In this document: positions 1 to 7,213 of the stretch, one piece after another
Position numbering within the stretch: the stretch's first letter is position 1
Layout of the letters: every line of letters starts with the position of its first letter
Origin: an uncultured Rothia sp.
GTDB lineage: Bacteria; Actinomycetota; Actinomycetes; Actinomycetales; Micrococcaceae
DNA: 20,608 bases
Assembly: GCA_937935205.1 (NCBI GenBank)
Contig: CALGXU010000396.1
Span: forward strand, 1 to 20,608
Direction of reading: 5' to 3'
Program-made: the position numbers and the translations under genes
The notes under the pieces: model-generated
What the model saw: the letters and a program-made list of their open reading frames with translations, nothing else
Database searches by the model: none
Told to the model about the DNA's origin: nothing

Positions 1-411
1 TGGCTCATGAACCGCCTGTGGACCTTCCGCGACTCCCGCTCCGAAAACTGGAAGCGTGAAGCCATCGAGTTCGGTCTGGTGAACCTGCTGGGCATTCTCG
101 TTGAGGCCGGCTGTGTGGCATTCAGCACCTACGTGCTGAACCTGCGCACCCCCGAGGCGTCCTTCATCTCCGGTACGATCATCGGTACCATTCTGGGTAC
201 CATTCTTCGCTACTTCCTCTACCGCTTCTGGGTGTACGGTTCGCACCGCCAGAAGGTTGAAGAGGGCGAAGGCACCGACCACGAAGAGCTCGGCCGCATG
301 TTTGATGAAGCCGCCGCTATTCTCGACGGCGAAGAGCCGGCATCTCGTAAAGCAACCTCTGAGGCGGCTGCACCTGAGACGCAGTCGAAGCCTGGTTCTC
401 AGAACTCATAG
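1..411 (+). CDS. GtrA-like membrane protein, 3' part (5' end outside window)
   Basis: The reading frame is open from the first base and ends at TAG/TAA-type stop before 412, so this is the C-terminal 136 residues of a longer protein. The visible part begins in a segment N-R-L-W-T-F typical of the middle of GtrA-family proteins. Two hydrophobic segments follow (about residues 22-44 and 52-75 of the visible part), then a charged, Glu/Ala-rich cytoplasmic tail of about 60 residues. GtrA-family proteins are small four-helix membrane proteins thought to help move polyprenyl-phosphate-linked sugars across the membrane for cell-surface glycan synthesis. The tail is longer than in most members and has no recognisable domain. 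A strong terminator follows 40 nt after the stop. The family call is fairly firm; the substrate is unknown. The ATG at position 7 is internal, not the start. Confidence 0.75.
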   Translation, partial: WLMNRLWTFRDSRSENWKREAIEFGLVNLLGILVEAGCVAFSTYVLNLRTPEASFISGTIIGTILGTILRYFLYRFWVYGSHRQKVEEGEGTDHEELGRMFDEAAAILDGEEPASRKATSEAAAPETQSKPGSQNS

Positions 412-450
412 GCCCAGCCTAAGTTGGTCATCAGCTGATACTCGTTCTAA

Positions 451-491
451 AAACTTATCCCCCGATACGGCGTGTATCGGGGGATAAGTTT
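451..491. terminator. Bidirectional intrinsic terminator between convergent genes
   Basis: An 18-bp perfect inverted repeat (451-468 with 474-491) encloses a 5-nt loop. A T-run (489-494) follows on the plus strand and an A-run (449-453) precedes it, giving U-tails in both directions. It lies between the GtrA-like gene and the minus-strand TIGR03089 gene and probably serves both. Confidence 0.9.
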
Positions 492-521
492 TTTAAAAAA
501 TCAAAGAACTCGGAAAAATCA

Positions 522-1322
522 CTAGCCGCGGGGAATCTCCACCGCACGCTCAGAAGCCATCAGAGATGCCAGCTGCTCATCCTGCCAGTGCACGCTCGGG
601 TCAGCCACAAACACCGCATGGCCCGAAGCCAAAATAGCTAGCACCTCCAGCAGGGTGCTCAGGGTCGCCTCCGAGGCGTCAAAACCGTAGTCGGGGCTCA
701 ACTCCAGCGCGAGCGCCCGCTGCCCCGAAAGTAGTGTATAGCCCGCCATGCGATAGGTCTGCGCCTGCGCAAGAACCTGCTCGTAGGCTTCCGCATAGCT
801 GAAACCCTCAATGATTTCCGCCGAATCATCGGGAAGCAGACCCGAGTACTGGTCGCCAAAGCTACGCACCAGAGCGCAGTAATCGAGCACCTCCTCGGCG
901 TGCGGAGCCAGCGCCCGCAGATCGCCGGTGTAGGAAAGCGCCAGCGGTGCACGCTCAACCGCCAGAAGGTACGCGGGGTCATTCGTACAGCCCGCCTCCT
1001 GCTCCGTGCAGACCGAGGCAACCAGCGGCTCATCCTGCTGCAGGAGAGCACCCACGCGCAGCGCCGCCAGACCCAGAACAATGGTGCGCCAGTGCAGCGG
1101 AGCCTGAAGGTCAAAGCCCTCGCCGGGCGCCAGCTCGCATTCTTCAACCAGCAGATTTGCGCTCTTGTCTACCCAGTTCATGAGGACCCTGCCGGAGAGC
1201 TCAATTCGCTCGCCAGCCGCCGAATACCAGATGAGGGCGGGGGTCTGCTGGCTGCTGAGTTTCTCGAAGAAGCGGTTCAGAGTTGTGGGCACGGATGCGC
1301 CGGTGGGGGAGAGAGTAACCAT
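522..1322 (-). CDS. TIGR03089 family protein (truncated AMP-binding-like, actinobacterial)
   Basis: The 266-residue product matches the TIGR03089 pattern, an actinobacterial family resembling the N-terminal part of adenylate-forming enzymes. Visible hallmarks are the early segment on loading an acid-like substrate (ALIWYSAAGERIELSGRVL) and the downstream NWVDKSANLLVEE segment, then a hydrophobic VLGLAALRVGALL stretch. No complete AMP-binding signature (the STGTPK-type loop) is seen and the large C-terminal lid domain is absent, so catalytic activity is doubtful. The frame extends 29 codons upstream to a GTG, but that stretch is unlike the family; ATG at 1322 gives the usual N-terminus, with only a weak ribosome-binding site. 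In M. tuberculosis the homologue lies close to whiB2 and envelope sugar genes, and the same neighbourhood is seen here. Molecular function is unknown. Confidence 0.75.
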   Translation of the reverse strand: MVTLSPTGASVPTTLNRFFEKLSSQQTPALIWYSAAGERIELSGRVLMNWVDKSANLLVEECELAPGEGFDLQAPLHWRTIVLGLAALRVGALLQQDEPLVASVCTEQEAGCTNDPAYLLAVERAPLALSYTGDLRALAPHAEEVLDYCALVRSFGDQYSGLLPDDSAEIIEGFSYAEAYEQVLAQAQTYRMAGYTLLSGQRALALELSPDYGFDASEATLSTLLEVLAILASGHAVFVADPSVHWQDEQLASLMASERAVEIPRG

Positions 1323-1873
1323 GGGTTTCACTCTACCGCACGGTTCAGAAGAAGCGGAGGCGCAGGGGTGGTTCTGCGGGAGAGGGGTGAGGCGGAGAGC
1401 GCCGGTCACCGGGCTACAAAGTACAGCAGTAAAGTAAAAAGTTCTAATGGTGCTTGAAAAAACCTAATGATGAAAAACCTTTGCGCTAACACCCTTGCAC
1501 TAACTAAGGCCCTATTTTGAAATACGGCATGCATATAAATTGGAAATGTAAATGCTTCGCAATGCCTCGAAAAAATATTTAGAAACCACCTAGGGAAAAA
1601 GATAAGTTTTTCTTATCTAATTATTGGGTTCTTCCCCCGTGTTCTCCCCTGTGTTCGAGGTGGGGTGAGCGGGGCGGTCGTCATGAACCCTTATTATTTG
1701 CGGTCAAGATGCGGAATTTGCAGATGGTGGAAACTGCCTCTGAAAAGGCGAAACCTGATGTTGGCTCAGGGTGTGACCAAGGGCAAGTGGAGGTCCGAAA
1801 AATATATAAAGGTCAAATTTACATTAAATATGACGTCTCTAACACATACATCTAAATATTGTTTATGTCTAGT

Positions 1874-1902
1874 TTGACGAAACGGCGTGTCGCACGTCTA
1901 AT
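1874..1902 (+). promoter_or_regulatory. Sigma-70-type promoter of the whiB2-like gene
   Basis: A -35 box TTGACG (1874-1879) and a -10 box TCTAAT (1897-1902) each match the consensus at five of six positions and are separated by an ideal 17 nt. Transcription would start near 1909, giving a leader of about 130 nt before the whiB2-like ATG. Prediction from sequence only. Confidence 0.65.
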
Positions 1903-1916
1903 AGATATATAAGCGT

Positions 1917-1953
1917 GTTTGCTCTGGAAGGGACCGTAGAGGCCAAAGCAAAC
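1917..1953 (+). promoter_or_regulatory. Leader hairpin in the whiB2 5' UTR
   Basis: GTTTGCTCTGG (1917-1927) can pair with CCAAAGCAAAC (1943-1953) with one mismatch, around a 15-nt loop. It starts only about 8 nt after the predicted transcription start, which suggests an mRNA 5' stabiliser or a regulatory element. It is not a recognised riboswitch class. Confidence 0.4.
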
Positions 1954-2039
1954 CATGCCACACCATACACACTAAGATTCCGTCCACGACGGATCCGCAG
2001 ACTCATTAAGCTCACAATGAGAACACGGAAGGAAAATCC

Positions 2040-2456
2040 ATGGGCTCCTACATTGCATCGGACCGCTCCATCGCGGCCGCGCGCGCATCAGGCGCTCAGC
2101 ACCGTAGCATGAATCCCACTCAATCCCTCGAAAAAGCCGCCGACGCCTTTCTCGCAGACGCAGAACAAAACATGCCTCCCTGCACCGACGTTTGGACCGC
2201 AGCGGCAGGGCTCTACGGAACCGAAGGCGAAGACGGAGAACTCGCCTGGCAAGCTGAAGCACTCTGCGCCCAAACCGACCCCGAAGCCTTCTTCCCCGAA
2301 AAAGGCGGCTCCACCCGAGACGCCAAAAGGGTATGCGGTGTATGCCCCGTACGCGAAGAATGTCTACAATATGCAATGGACAATGACGAGCGCTTCGGAA
2401 TCTGGGGCGGGCTGTCAGAACGTGAACGCCGCCGACTGCGCAAGCAGGCGAGCTAA
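2040..2456 (+). CDS. whiB2: WhiB-family iron-sulfur transcription factor (WhiB2/WhmD type)
   Basis: The 138-residue protein carries the four cysteines that bind the WhiB [4Fe-4S] cluster: C76, C99, C102 and C108 (C-x22-C-x2-C-x5-C). The FGIWGGLSERERRRLRK segment (about 119-135) contains the G-[VI]-W-G-G turn and the basic C-terminal tail used for DNA or sigma-factor contact. WhiB proteins act in the cytoplasm, usually bound to region 4 of the primary sigma factor. WhiB2/WhmD members are linked to septation and cell division in actinobacteria. The adjoining DUF3499 gene, also near whiB2 (Rv3260c) in M. tuberculosis, supports the WhiB2 assignment. ATG at 2040 has a good ribosome-binding site (GGAAGGA, 6 nt away). 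The N-terminal 70 residues are longer than in the minimal family and look disordered. Family very sure; subtype likely. Confidence 0.88.
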   Translation: MGSYIASDRSIAAARASGAQHRSMNPTQSLEKAADAFLADAEQNMPPCTDVWTAAAGLYGTEGEDGELAWQAEALCAQTDPEAFFPEKGGSTRDAKRVCGVCPVREECLQYAMDNDERFGIWGGLSERERRRLRKQAS

Positions 2457-2476
2457 GCCAGGAAGGTACCATCCAC

Positions 2477-2698
2477 ATGCAGACCGCACGACTGTGCTCC
2501 CGCCAGACCTGCCAGCGAGAGGCGACTGTTACTCTCCACTATTCCTACGCAGACTCCACGGCACTCATTGACGCACTCTCGGAATTCCGCGAACCCCACG
2601 CCTACGACCTCTGCGACCATCACGCCGCACGACTGACGGCACCGCAGGGTTGGCAAGTGGTCTACAAGGTACCCGTTCAGGACACCACCGAATCCTAG
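2477..2698 (+). CDS. DUF3499 family protein, small Cys-rich, actinobacteria-specific
   Basis: The 73-residue product fits DUF3499: an N-terminal R-x-C-S-R-x-x-C-x-R element (C7, C12), a central TLHYSYADST segment, and D-L-C-D-H-H (C46, H48/H49) before L-T-A-P-x-G-W. The two Cys pairs and His suggest a small zinc-binding fold, which is inference. The function of the family is not known to me. The gene starts 20 nt after the whiB2-like stop and is preceded by AGGAAGG, so the two are probably one operon. In M. tuberculosis the homologue (Rv3258c) also lies beside whiB2, so the pairing is conserved over a wide evolutionary range. Confidence 0.85.
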   Translation: MQTARLCSRQTCQREATVTLHYSYADSTALIDALSEFREPHAYDLCDHHAARLTAPQGWQVVYKVPVQDTTES

Positions 2699-2729
2699 AA
2701 TTCAAACCCAAGAATTTAAACACCCGAAT

Positions 2730-2769
2730 GCAAAGAACCTTCCGCGAATTCATGCGGAAGGTTCTTTGC
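2730..2769 (+). terminator. Intrinsic terminator after the whiB2-DUF3499 operon
   Basis: A 16-bp perfect inverted repeat (2730-2745 with 2754-2769) with an 8-nt loop follows the DUF3499 stop by about 30 nt. The U-rich part is inside the distal arm (GGTTCTTTGC) and no long T-run follows, so efficiency is uncertain. Confidence 0.7.
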
Positions 2770-2845
2770 GTATGAGAAACTGGCAGATAGTACAGATACC
2801 CGCAACTCACTCAAACACCATTCACTCGAAAAGAACGCGAGATCC

Positions 2846-4180
2846 ATGAGCAAAGAAACACACCGAGGAATGTGGGGCGCACTGCGCCCGGCCATCCGCC
2901 GCACCAGCGCCGAAGAACTACTCCACGCCCGACGCACCGAAACTAAAACCAGCGAACCGGCACCGCACACCGGCGCCTTCGGACGCATCGCAGCAGACGT
3001 GCCCACCGTCGCCGAAGAGCCCGACCTGCCCACCGGGAACGTACCCGTCGTGCCCGCCCGCAGCAAACTACGCGAACAGGGCGTCGGCACCCGTGTGCGC
3101 ACCCGCACCAACGTCTCCACCGGCTTCGTGCCCCTCGTCCGCGACTCGAAGAGCACCCCCAAAAACCCGACGCTCAGCGACCTCAACCGCGAAACCATGC
3201 AGAAGGCCGCCGAAGCAGAAGCCGCTGCAGCAACAGAAGCCGAAAAGGCGGCCGAAGCAGAAACCGTCGCTACCGCGGAGGCGGCAAGCGCCTCCACCGC
3301 CGGACGCAAGTACCGCACCGAAACCACCCGCACCGGTCACACCCAAGCGGTCGCAGACCCCAACGCGCCGCTGTCCTCCCTGGCAGCCTCACCCGAAGCA
3401 GCAGAACGCGCCGCGGCCCGCGAAGACGCCGTGGAAGACACCCCGCGCTTCCTTAAGCTCCGCGCAACCCTCATCGCGCTCACCGTACCGCTGACCGTGC
3501 TCATGATCGCGATTCGTGCCGTAGCCTCCGCGCCCTTCCTCTGGCTCGAATACCACCGACCCGGATTCCCTGAAGACAGCTACGGCTACTACCTGGTCGA
3601 GAGGATGCGCCTGGGCTCCTACGGCGTGGACTACATCAACAACTTCGCGCCGCGAGAATACCTCGCCCGCGTCACCACCGGCGCCGACAACACCCTCGCC
3701 TTCACCGAAGCAGAAGTGAACCACATGCACGACGTGAAATGGGTACTGCTCATCGCCACCGTAGCCGTTGCCGCGCTCTTCCTGCTGACGCTCTTGAGCA
3801 GCATCTCCCTGCGCGAGCGCGCCCCTGGAACCATCCGCCGCAGCCTCTTTAGCGGCGCATGGATTACCCTGGGACTCATCGCGGTGCTCGGCGTTGTGGG
3901 CGTCTTCGGCTGGGAATGGCTGTTCACCACCTTCCACCAGGTATTCTTCCCGCAGGGCAACTGGGAGTTCTCCGTACGAAGCTCCCTCATCCGCCTCTAC
4001 CCGCCGCAATTCTGGATCGACGCAGCAATCGCCGTAGCGCTCCTCGTGGCAGCGCAGATTACCCTCCTGCTCGTGACCACCTGGCCCACCAAATACCGCA
4101 AGCTCAAGGCAGAACGCCGCCGCCAGGAACGCCAGGAACTGCGCGTCAAGCTCGCCTCCGCACGCGTCAGCGACAACTAA
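2846..4180 (+). CDS. DUF1461/TIGR01906 integral membrane protein, Lit-like, with long N-terminal extension
   Basis: Residues about 205-415 form the DUF1461 (TIGR01906) domain, with hydrophobic helices near 208-230, 297-320, 336-357 and 391-412. Family-typical segments are E-V-N-H-M-H-D-V-K (288-298) and F-H-Q-V-F-F-P-Q-G-N-W (363-373), followed by L-I-R-L-Y-P-P-Q-F-W. In Bacillota this family includes Lit, which moves an acyl chain within a lipoprotein's N-terminal diacylglyceryl-cysteine to make the lyso form; conserved histidines are thought to be catalytic, and H293/H295 and H364 are the candidates here. Whether actinobacterial members do this is not shown. The first 200 residues are Ala/Glu/Thr-rich and probably disordered, and the C-terminus is strongly basic. 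The ATG has a modest GAG site. It appears monocistronic, between two terminators. Confidence 0.75.
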   Translation: MSKETHRGMWGALRPAIRRTSAEELLHARRTETKTSEPAPHTGAFGRIAADVPTVAEEPDLPTGNVPVVPARSKLREQGVGTRVRTRTNVSTGFVPLVRDSKSTPKNPTLSDLNRETMQKAAEAEAAAATEAEKAAEAETVATAEAASASTAGRKYRTETTRTGHTQAVADPNAPLSSLAASPEAAERAAAREDAVEDTPRFLKLRATLIALTVPLTVLMIAIRAVASAPFLWLEYHRPGFPEDSYGYYLVERMRLGSYGVDYINNFAPREYLARVTTGADNTLAFTEAEVNHMHDVKWVLLIATVAVAALFLLTLLSSISLRERAPGTIRRSLFSGAWITLGLIAVLGVVGVFGWEWLFTTFHQVFFPQGNWEFSVRSSLIRLYPPQFWIDAAIAVALLVAAQITLLLVTTWPTKYRKLKAERRRQERQELRVKLASARVSDN

Positions 4181-4249
4181 AACACGCGTCGGCGACAACT
4201 AAAAACCATCAGCCGCCCCACCGCACGAACCAACGCGGAAAGGGCACCC

Positions 4250-4293
4250 AAAGGGGGCTGGGCTCTACCACACGGTAGAACCCAGCCCCCTTT
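4250..4293 (+). terminator. Intrinsic terminator after the DUF1461 gene
   Basis: A 20-bp inverted repeat with one mismatch (4250-4269 with 4274-4293) and a 4-nt loop; the stem holds a run of five G:C pairs and the distal arm ends in TTT. Its near-symmetry and flanking A residues mean it could also act on the convergent pmt transcript. Confidence 0.85.
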
Positions 4294-4314
4294 GCTATAC
4301 CCAAGCTCGCATCG

Positions 4315-4366
4315 CCCGAGCCTAAAACCCGAGCTCAGAACCCGAGCCTAAAACCCGAGCCTAAAT
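4315..4366. repeat. Four tandem 13-nt repeats at the pmt 3' end
   Basis: Four head-to-tail 13-nt units start at 4315, 4328, 4341 and 4354. The unit is CCCGAGCCTAAAA; the second unit differs at three positions and the last at one. The last copy contains the pmt stop codon (TAG on the minus strand, 4361-4363), so the array has spread from the end of the gene into the 3' flank. This suggests replication slippage. Confidence 0.8.
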
Positions 4367-6007
4367 CCAGGACTTAAACCACATATGCGAATACCACTGC
4401 TCATACGGAATCACCTGAGCAGTCCACAGCGGCATAAAGTACGCGCTCAACACCAGCACGCCCACCAGGTATATCGCCACCAGCGTCACGCCCAAACGAG
4501 CACGTAACACCGAACCGCGAGCACCCGACAGTGCCAGACCCAAAACGCCCGCCAACAGCAGGATCAGGAACGGCTCAAAGGACAGCGCGTAGAAGTAGAA
4601 CATCGTGCGAGTCGGGTACATAAACCACGGGAAATAGCCCGCACCGAACACAACCAGCAGCGCGCCAAAACGCCAATCCCGCTTCAGCAGCAGAACTAGA
4701 AGCGCCACAATAATCGCCGGAATAAAAGCCCACCAAATCGCCGGGTTACCGATATTCAAAATAGCCTCGGAACAGGACTTCACGGTACAACCCGAAGAAC
4801 CCAGCTTCGGCGACTCATAGTAGTACGAGGTCGGGCGACCCAAAACCAGCCACTGCCACGCCTGCGAAGAATACGTATGCGGGCTGCTCAAACCAGAATG
4901 GAACTTAAACGCCGAGACATGGTACTCCCACAGGGAACGCAGATCCTCAGGAAGCCACAGAACACCCTTGCCCGGGTTCTCAACAGCCCAGCGGCGGAAA
5001 TACGCGTTCGACGACTGGAACCAGCCCGCCCAGGTGCTCAAATACACCAGCAAACCCACACCAATTATCTGGAAGAACGCTGGGATGCCGTCACGCACCA
5101 GCGCCGTCAACCCCCACTTGTCCAGGCCCACAATACGGCGAGCATTAATATCCCAGAACACCGTCAGCAGACCCATCGCCGCAACGAAGAACAGCGAATT
5201 CCACTTCACGCCCACCGCGGCACCGGCACACACACCCGCGGCGAAACGCCACAGGCGCAGACCCATGCTCGGGCCCCACGGCATCGGCGGAAGCACACCG
5301 CTATTCTGACGTGCCGCCTCCGCAATATTGCGCGCCAACACGCGCCGCGCCTGAATACGGTCAAGCACCAGACACACAAAAGTCGCGAGAATCCAGAACA
5401 TCTGGAAAATATCCAGCAGAGCCAAACGAGACTCCACCAGCATCAGGCCATCCACAGCAGCCAGAAGCGCCGCAATAGTCGCCACCGTCATCGAACGGAA
5501 CAGCAACCAGCCAGCATACGCAATCAACGCCACCGACAGGGTGCCAATCACCGCAGCAGAAACACGCCAACCAAAGGGATTATTATCACCAAAGATTGCC
5601 ATGCCCGCGGCAATCATCCACTTACCCAACGGCGGATGCACCACATACTCCGGCGAATCCGGCAACAGACCCGACGGGTGGCCGGCCGCGAAGGAAGCAT
5701 TAGCGTCCTTCGACCAGCTCAACTCATAGCCATAATGCACATACGAATAGGCATCCTTGGCGTAGTACGTCTCATCAAAAACAATGGCATTCGGATGCGC
5801 CAAATTATAAAAACGCAGAATACCGGCAACCAGCACAATCAATGCAGGCGCCAACCAGCCCCAACGCGGGGCACGAATATAGGCAACAGCGAGCGCATCC
5901 AGCAGAGAATCTAGGCCGTAACGACCACGTTCAGACGAAGAACGGGTCGAACCAGTCGGGCCAGCCGGAGCGGCAGATGCGGGAGAAAGTAGCTTAGGTA
6001 TCTTCAC
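4361..6007 (-). CDS. pmt: Polyprenyl-phosphate-mannose protein O-mannosyltransferase (GT39, Pmt)
   Basis: The 548-residue protein is a multi-pass membrane enzyme of family GT39, which transfers mannose from polyprenyl-phosphate-mannose to Ser/Thr of proteins leaving through the Sec route. Visible signatures are the catalytic F-D-E-T-Y-Y-A-K (D78, E79) in the first extracytoplasmic loop, V-H-P-P-L-G-K-W (123-130), and E-S-R-L-A-L-L-D-I-F (192-201). About ten hydrophobic segments follow. Start: GTG at 6007 with TAGGA 8 nt upstream; an earlier overlapping ATG runs directly into a stop. It is divergent from rsmI, as Rv1002c/Rv1003 are in M. tuberculosis, which supports orthology. The first 45 residues are Ser/Pro-rich and cytoplasmic. 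The function is well supported; the protein targets are unknown. The 3' end lies in a small tandem repeat. Confidence 0.92.
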   Translation of the reverse strand: MKIPKLLSPASAAPAGPTGSTRSSSERGRYGLDSLLDALAVAYIRAPRWGWLAPALIVLVAGILRFYNLAHPNAIVFDETYYAKDAYSYVHYGYELSWSKDANASFAAGHPSGLLPDSPEYVVHPPLGKWMIAAGMAIFGDNNPFGWRVSAAVIGTLSVALIAYAGWLLFRSMTVATIAALLAAVDGLMLVESRLALLDIFQMFWILATFVCLVLDRIQARRVLARNIAEAARQNSGVLPPMPWGPSMGLRLWRFAAGVCAGAAVGVKWNSLFFVAAMGLLTVFWDINARRIVGLDKWGLTALVRDGIPAFFQIIGVGLLVYLSTWAGWFQSSNAYFRRWAVENPGKGVLWLPEDLRSLWEYHVSAFKFHSGLSSPHTYSSQAWQWLVLGRPTSYYYESPKLGSSGCTVKSCSEAILNIGNPAIWWAFIPAIIVALLVLLLKRDWRFGALLVVFGAGYFPWFMYPTRTMFYFYALSFEPFLILLLAGVLGLALSGARGSVLRARLGVTLVAIYLVGVLVLSAYFMPLWTAQVIPYEQWYSHMWFKSWI

Positions 6008-6155
6008 CCCATCAATCCTAAAGGGTCAGAACGCACGATGCACCATTTCAGCCCGTGAACGGCTTATATGACGCACCGTAGCTCGCCCGCACCAGCCGCT
6101 TTTACCGGCAAGCTCACCCGGCGCCTCTACCCGGCAGCGGGCAGAGCGCGGGCGT

Positions 6156-6161
6156 TACACT
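6156..6161 (+). promoter_or_regulatory. Possible -10 element for rsmI
   Basis: TACACT fits the actinobacterial TAnnnT form and lies 41 nt before the chosen rsmI start. No good -35 box is seen 16-18 nt upstream, so this is tentative. It supports choosing the ATG at 6203, since a start at 6068 would lie upstream of it. Confidence 0.35.
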
Positions 6162-6202
6162 TAGGGGGTACACGAAGACCAGACAGAGACACGAGGCCTG
6201 CC

Positions 6203-7159
6203 ATGACCGCACCCGCAGAATACACCGAAGAAACCACCGACTCCTTAGAAAACACAGCCCCCTCAGAAACGGTCGAGGCACCCGAGGCTGATACCGCTGA
6301 CACTGCTGTCACCTCCGAAGAAGGTGGCGTGCTCATCCTCGGCGGCACCCCCATCGGCAACCTCGCTGACGCCTCCGACCGACTGCGCTCAGCCCTCGCT
6401 ACCGCAGACCTCATCGCCGTTGAAGACACCCGCAAACTACGAACCCTCGCCTCCGGGCTTGGGGTGCGCACCCGCGGCCGCATCATCGTCAACCACGACC
6501 ACAACGAAGAAGAACGTAGCGAAACCATCGTGCAAGCGGTACAGGACGGTCAGCGTGTGCTGCTGCTCTCGGATGCGGGCATGCCCACCATCTCTGACCC
6601 CGGCTACGTTGCCGCCGCAGCCGTCGCGGAAGCCGACCTGCCCGTCACCGTGGTGCCCGGCCCCTCCGCGGCGTTGACCGCGCTCGCGCTCTCCGGTCTG
6701 CCCACCGGACGATTCACCTTCGAAGGCTTCCTCGCCCGCAAAGGCTCCGAGCGCACCCGCCGCCTCGCATCGCTGGCAGGGGAGGAGCGCACCATGATCT
6801 TCTACGAATCCCCGCACCGCACCGCCGCGACCCTGGCAGACTTCGTGCAGACCTTCGGTGCTGAGCGCCGCGGAACGGTCAGCCGTGAGCTAACCAAGCT
6901 CCACGAAGAGGTTCGACGCGGTACCCTGGCAGAGCTTGCCGAATGGGCTGAGTCTGAACGCGTCCGCGGCGAAATCGTCATTATCGTTGAGGGTGCACAA
7001 GCCCCCGAAACCCCCGAAGCGCAGGATGTAGTGCAGCTGGTCCTCGACCGTGTAGCGGGTGGCGAGCGCCTCAAGAGCGCCTGCGCCGCGGTCGCCGCCG
7101 AGACCGGCACCTCCAAACGTGACCTGTACGAGGCGGCACTGGCTGCCCGCTCCGAATAA
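6203..7159 (+). CDS. rsmI: 16S rRNA (cytidine(1402)-2'-O)-methyltransferase
   Basis: RsmI uses S-adenosylmethionine to methylate the 2'-OH of C1402 in the decoding centre of 16S rRNA. The 318-residue product shows the family path: L-I-L-G-G-T-P-I-G-N-L near residue 43, then A-V-E-D-T-R-K, the S-D-A-G-M-P-T-I-S-D-P-G loop, V-P-G-P-S-A, F-E-G-F-L, and F-Y-E-S-P-H-R. This is the tetrapyrrole-methylase-like fold. The open frame reaches back to 6068, but the upstream 45 codons are basic and unlike the family, with no ribosome-binding site; ATG at 6203 has GAGG 6 nt away. Even so, about 40 acidic, Thr/Glu-rich residues precede the domain, longer than in most RsmI proteins. Divergent to pmt, and 54 nt from tatD, with which it is probably co-transcribed. 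Confidence 0.93.
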   Translation: MTAPAEYTEETTDSLENTAPSETVEAPEADTADTAVTSEEGGVLILGGTPIGNLADASDRLRSALATADLIAVEDTRKLRTLASGLGVRTRGRIIVNHDHNEEERSETIVQAVQDGQRVLLLSDAGMPTISDPGYVAAAAVAEADLPVTVVPGPSAALTALALSGLPTGRFTFEGFLARKGSERTRRLASLAGEERTMIFYESPHRTAATLADFVQTFGAERRGTVSRELTKLHEEVRRGTLAELAEWAESERVRGEIVIIVEGAQAPETPEAQDVVQLVLDRVAGGERLKSACAAVAAETGTSKRDLYEAALAARSE

Positions 7160-7213
7160 CCCATAATCATCCTGCAGCTTTATCCCCCCAAGTTTTATCC
7201 CGAGGATTTATCA

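Larger units (their letters stand above)
1323..2039. other. AT-rich intergenic region without a convincing gene
   Basis: About 0.7 kb separates the divergent TIGR03089 and whiB2-like genes. Much of it (about 1430-1660 and 1795-1915) is clearly richer in A and T than the surrounding genes. It holds a short AT hairpin (AGATAAG, about 1600, with CTTATCT) and, at its right end, a near-consensus promoter and a leader hairpin (annotated separately). A 70-codon frame at 1665-1877 has no recognisable product and its end overlaps the promoter, so it is not called. A small RNA or an eroded gene cannot be excluded. Confidence 0.6.

Noticed and set aside
1665..1877. 70-codon frame in the AT-rich intergenic region
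   Set aside because: Its end overlaps the whiB2 -35 box, its sequence has no recognisable motif, and codon use is unlike the neighbours.
3389..4198. 269-residue minus-strand frame over the DUF1461 gene
   Set aside because: Antisense of a recognised membrane-protein domain; its own translation is Gly/Glu-rich without motifs.
4877..5914. 345-residue plus-strand frame antisense to pmt
   Set aside because: It lies wholly within pmt, is Arg/Gln/His-rich without any motif, and pmt is clearly the real gene.
6068..6202. Upstream extension of rsmI
   Set aside because: No ribosome-binding site, basic non-family sequence, and a candidate -10 inside it; ATG at 6203 is better.
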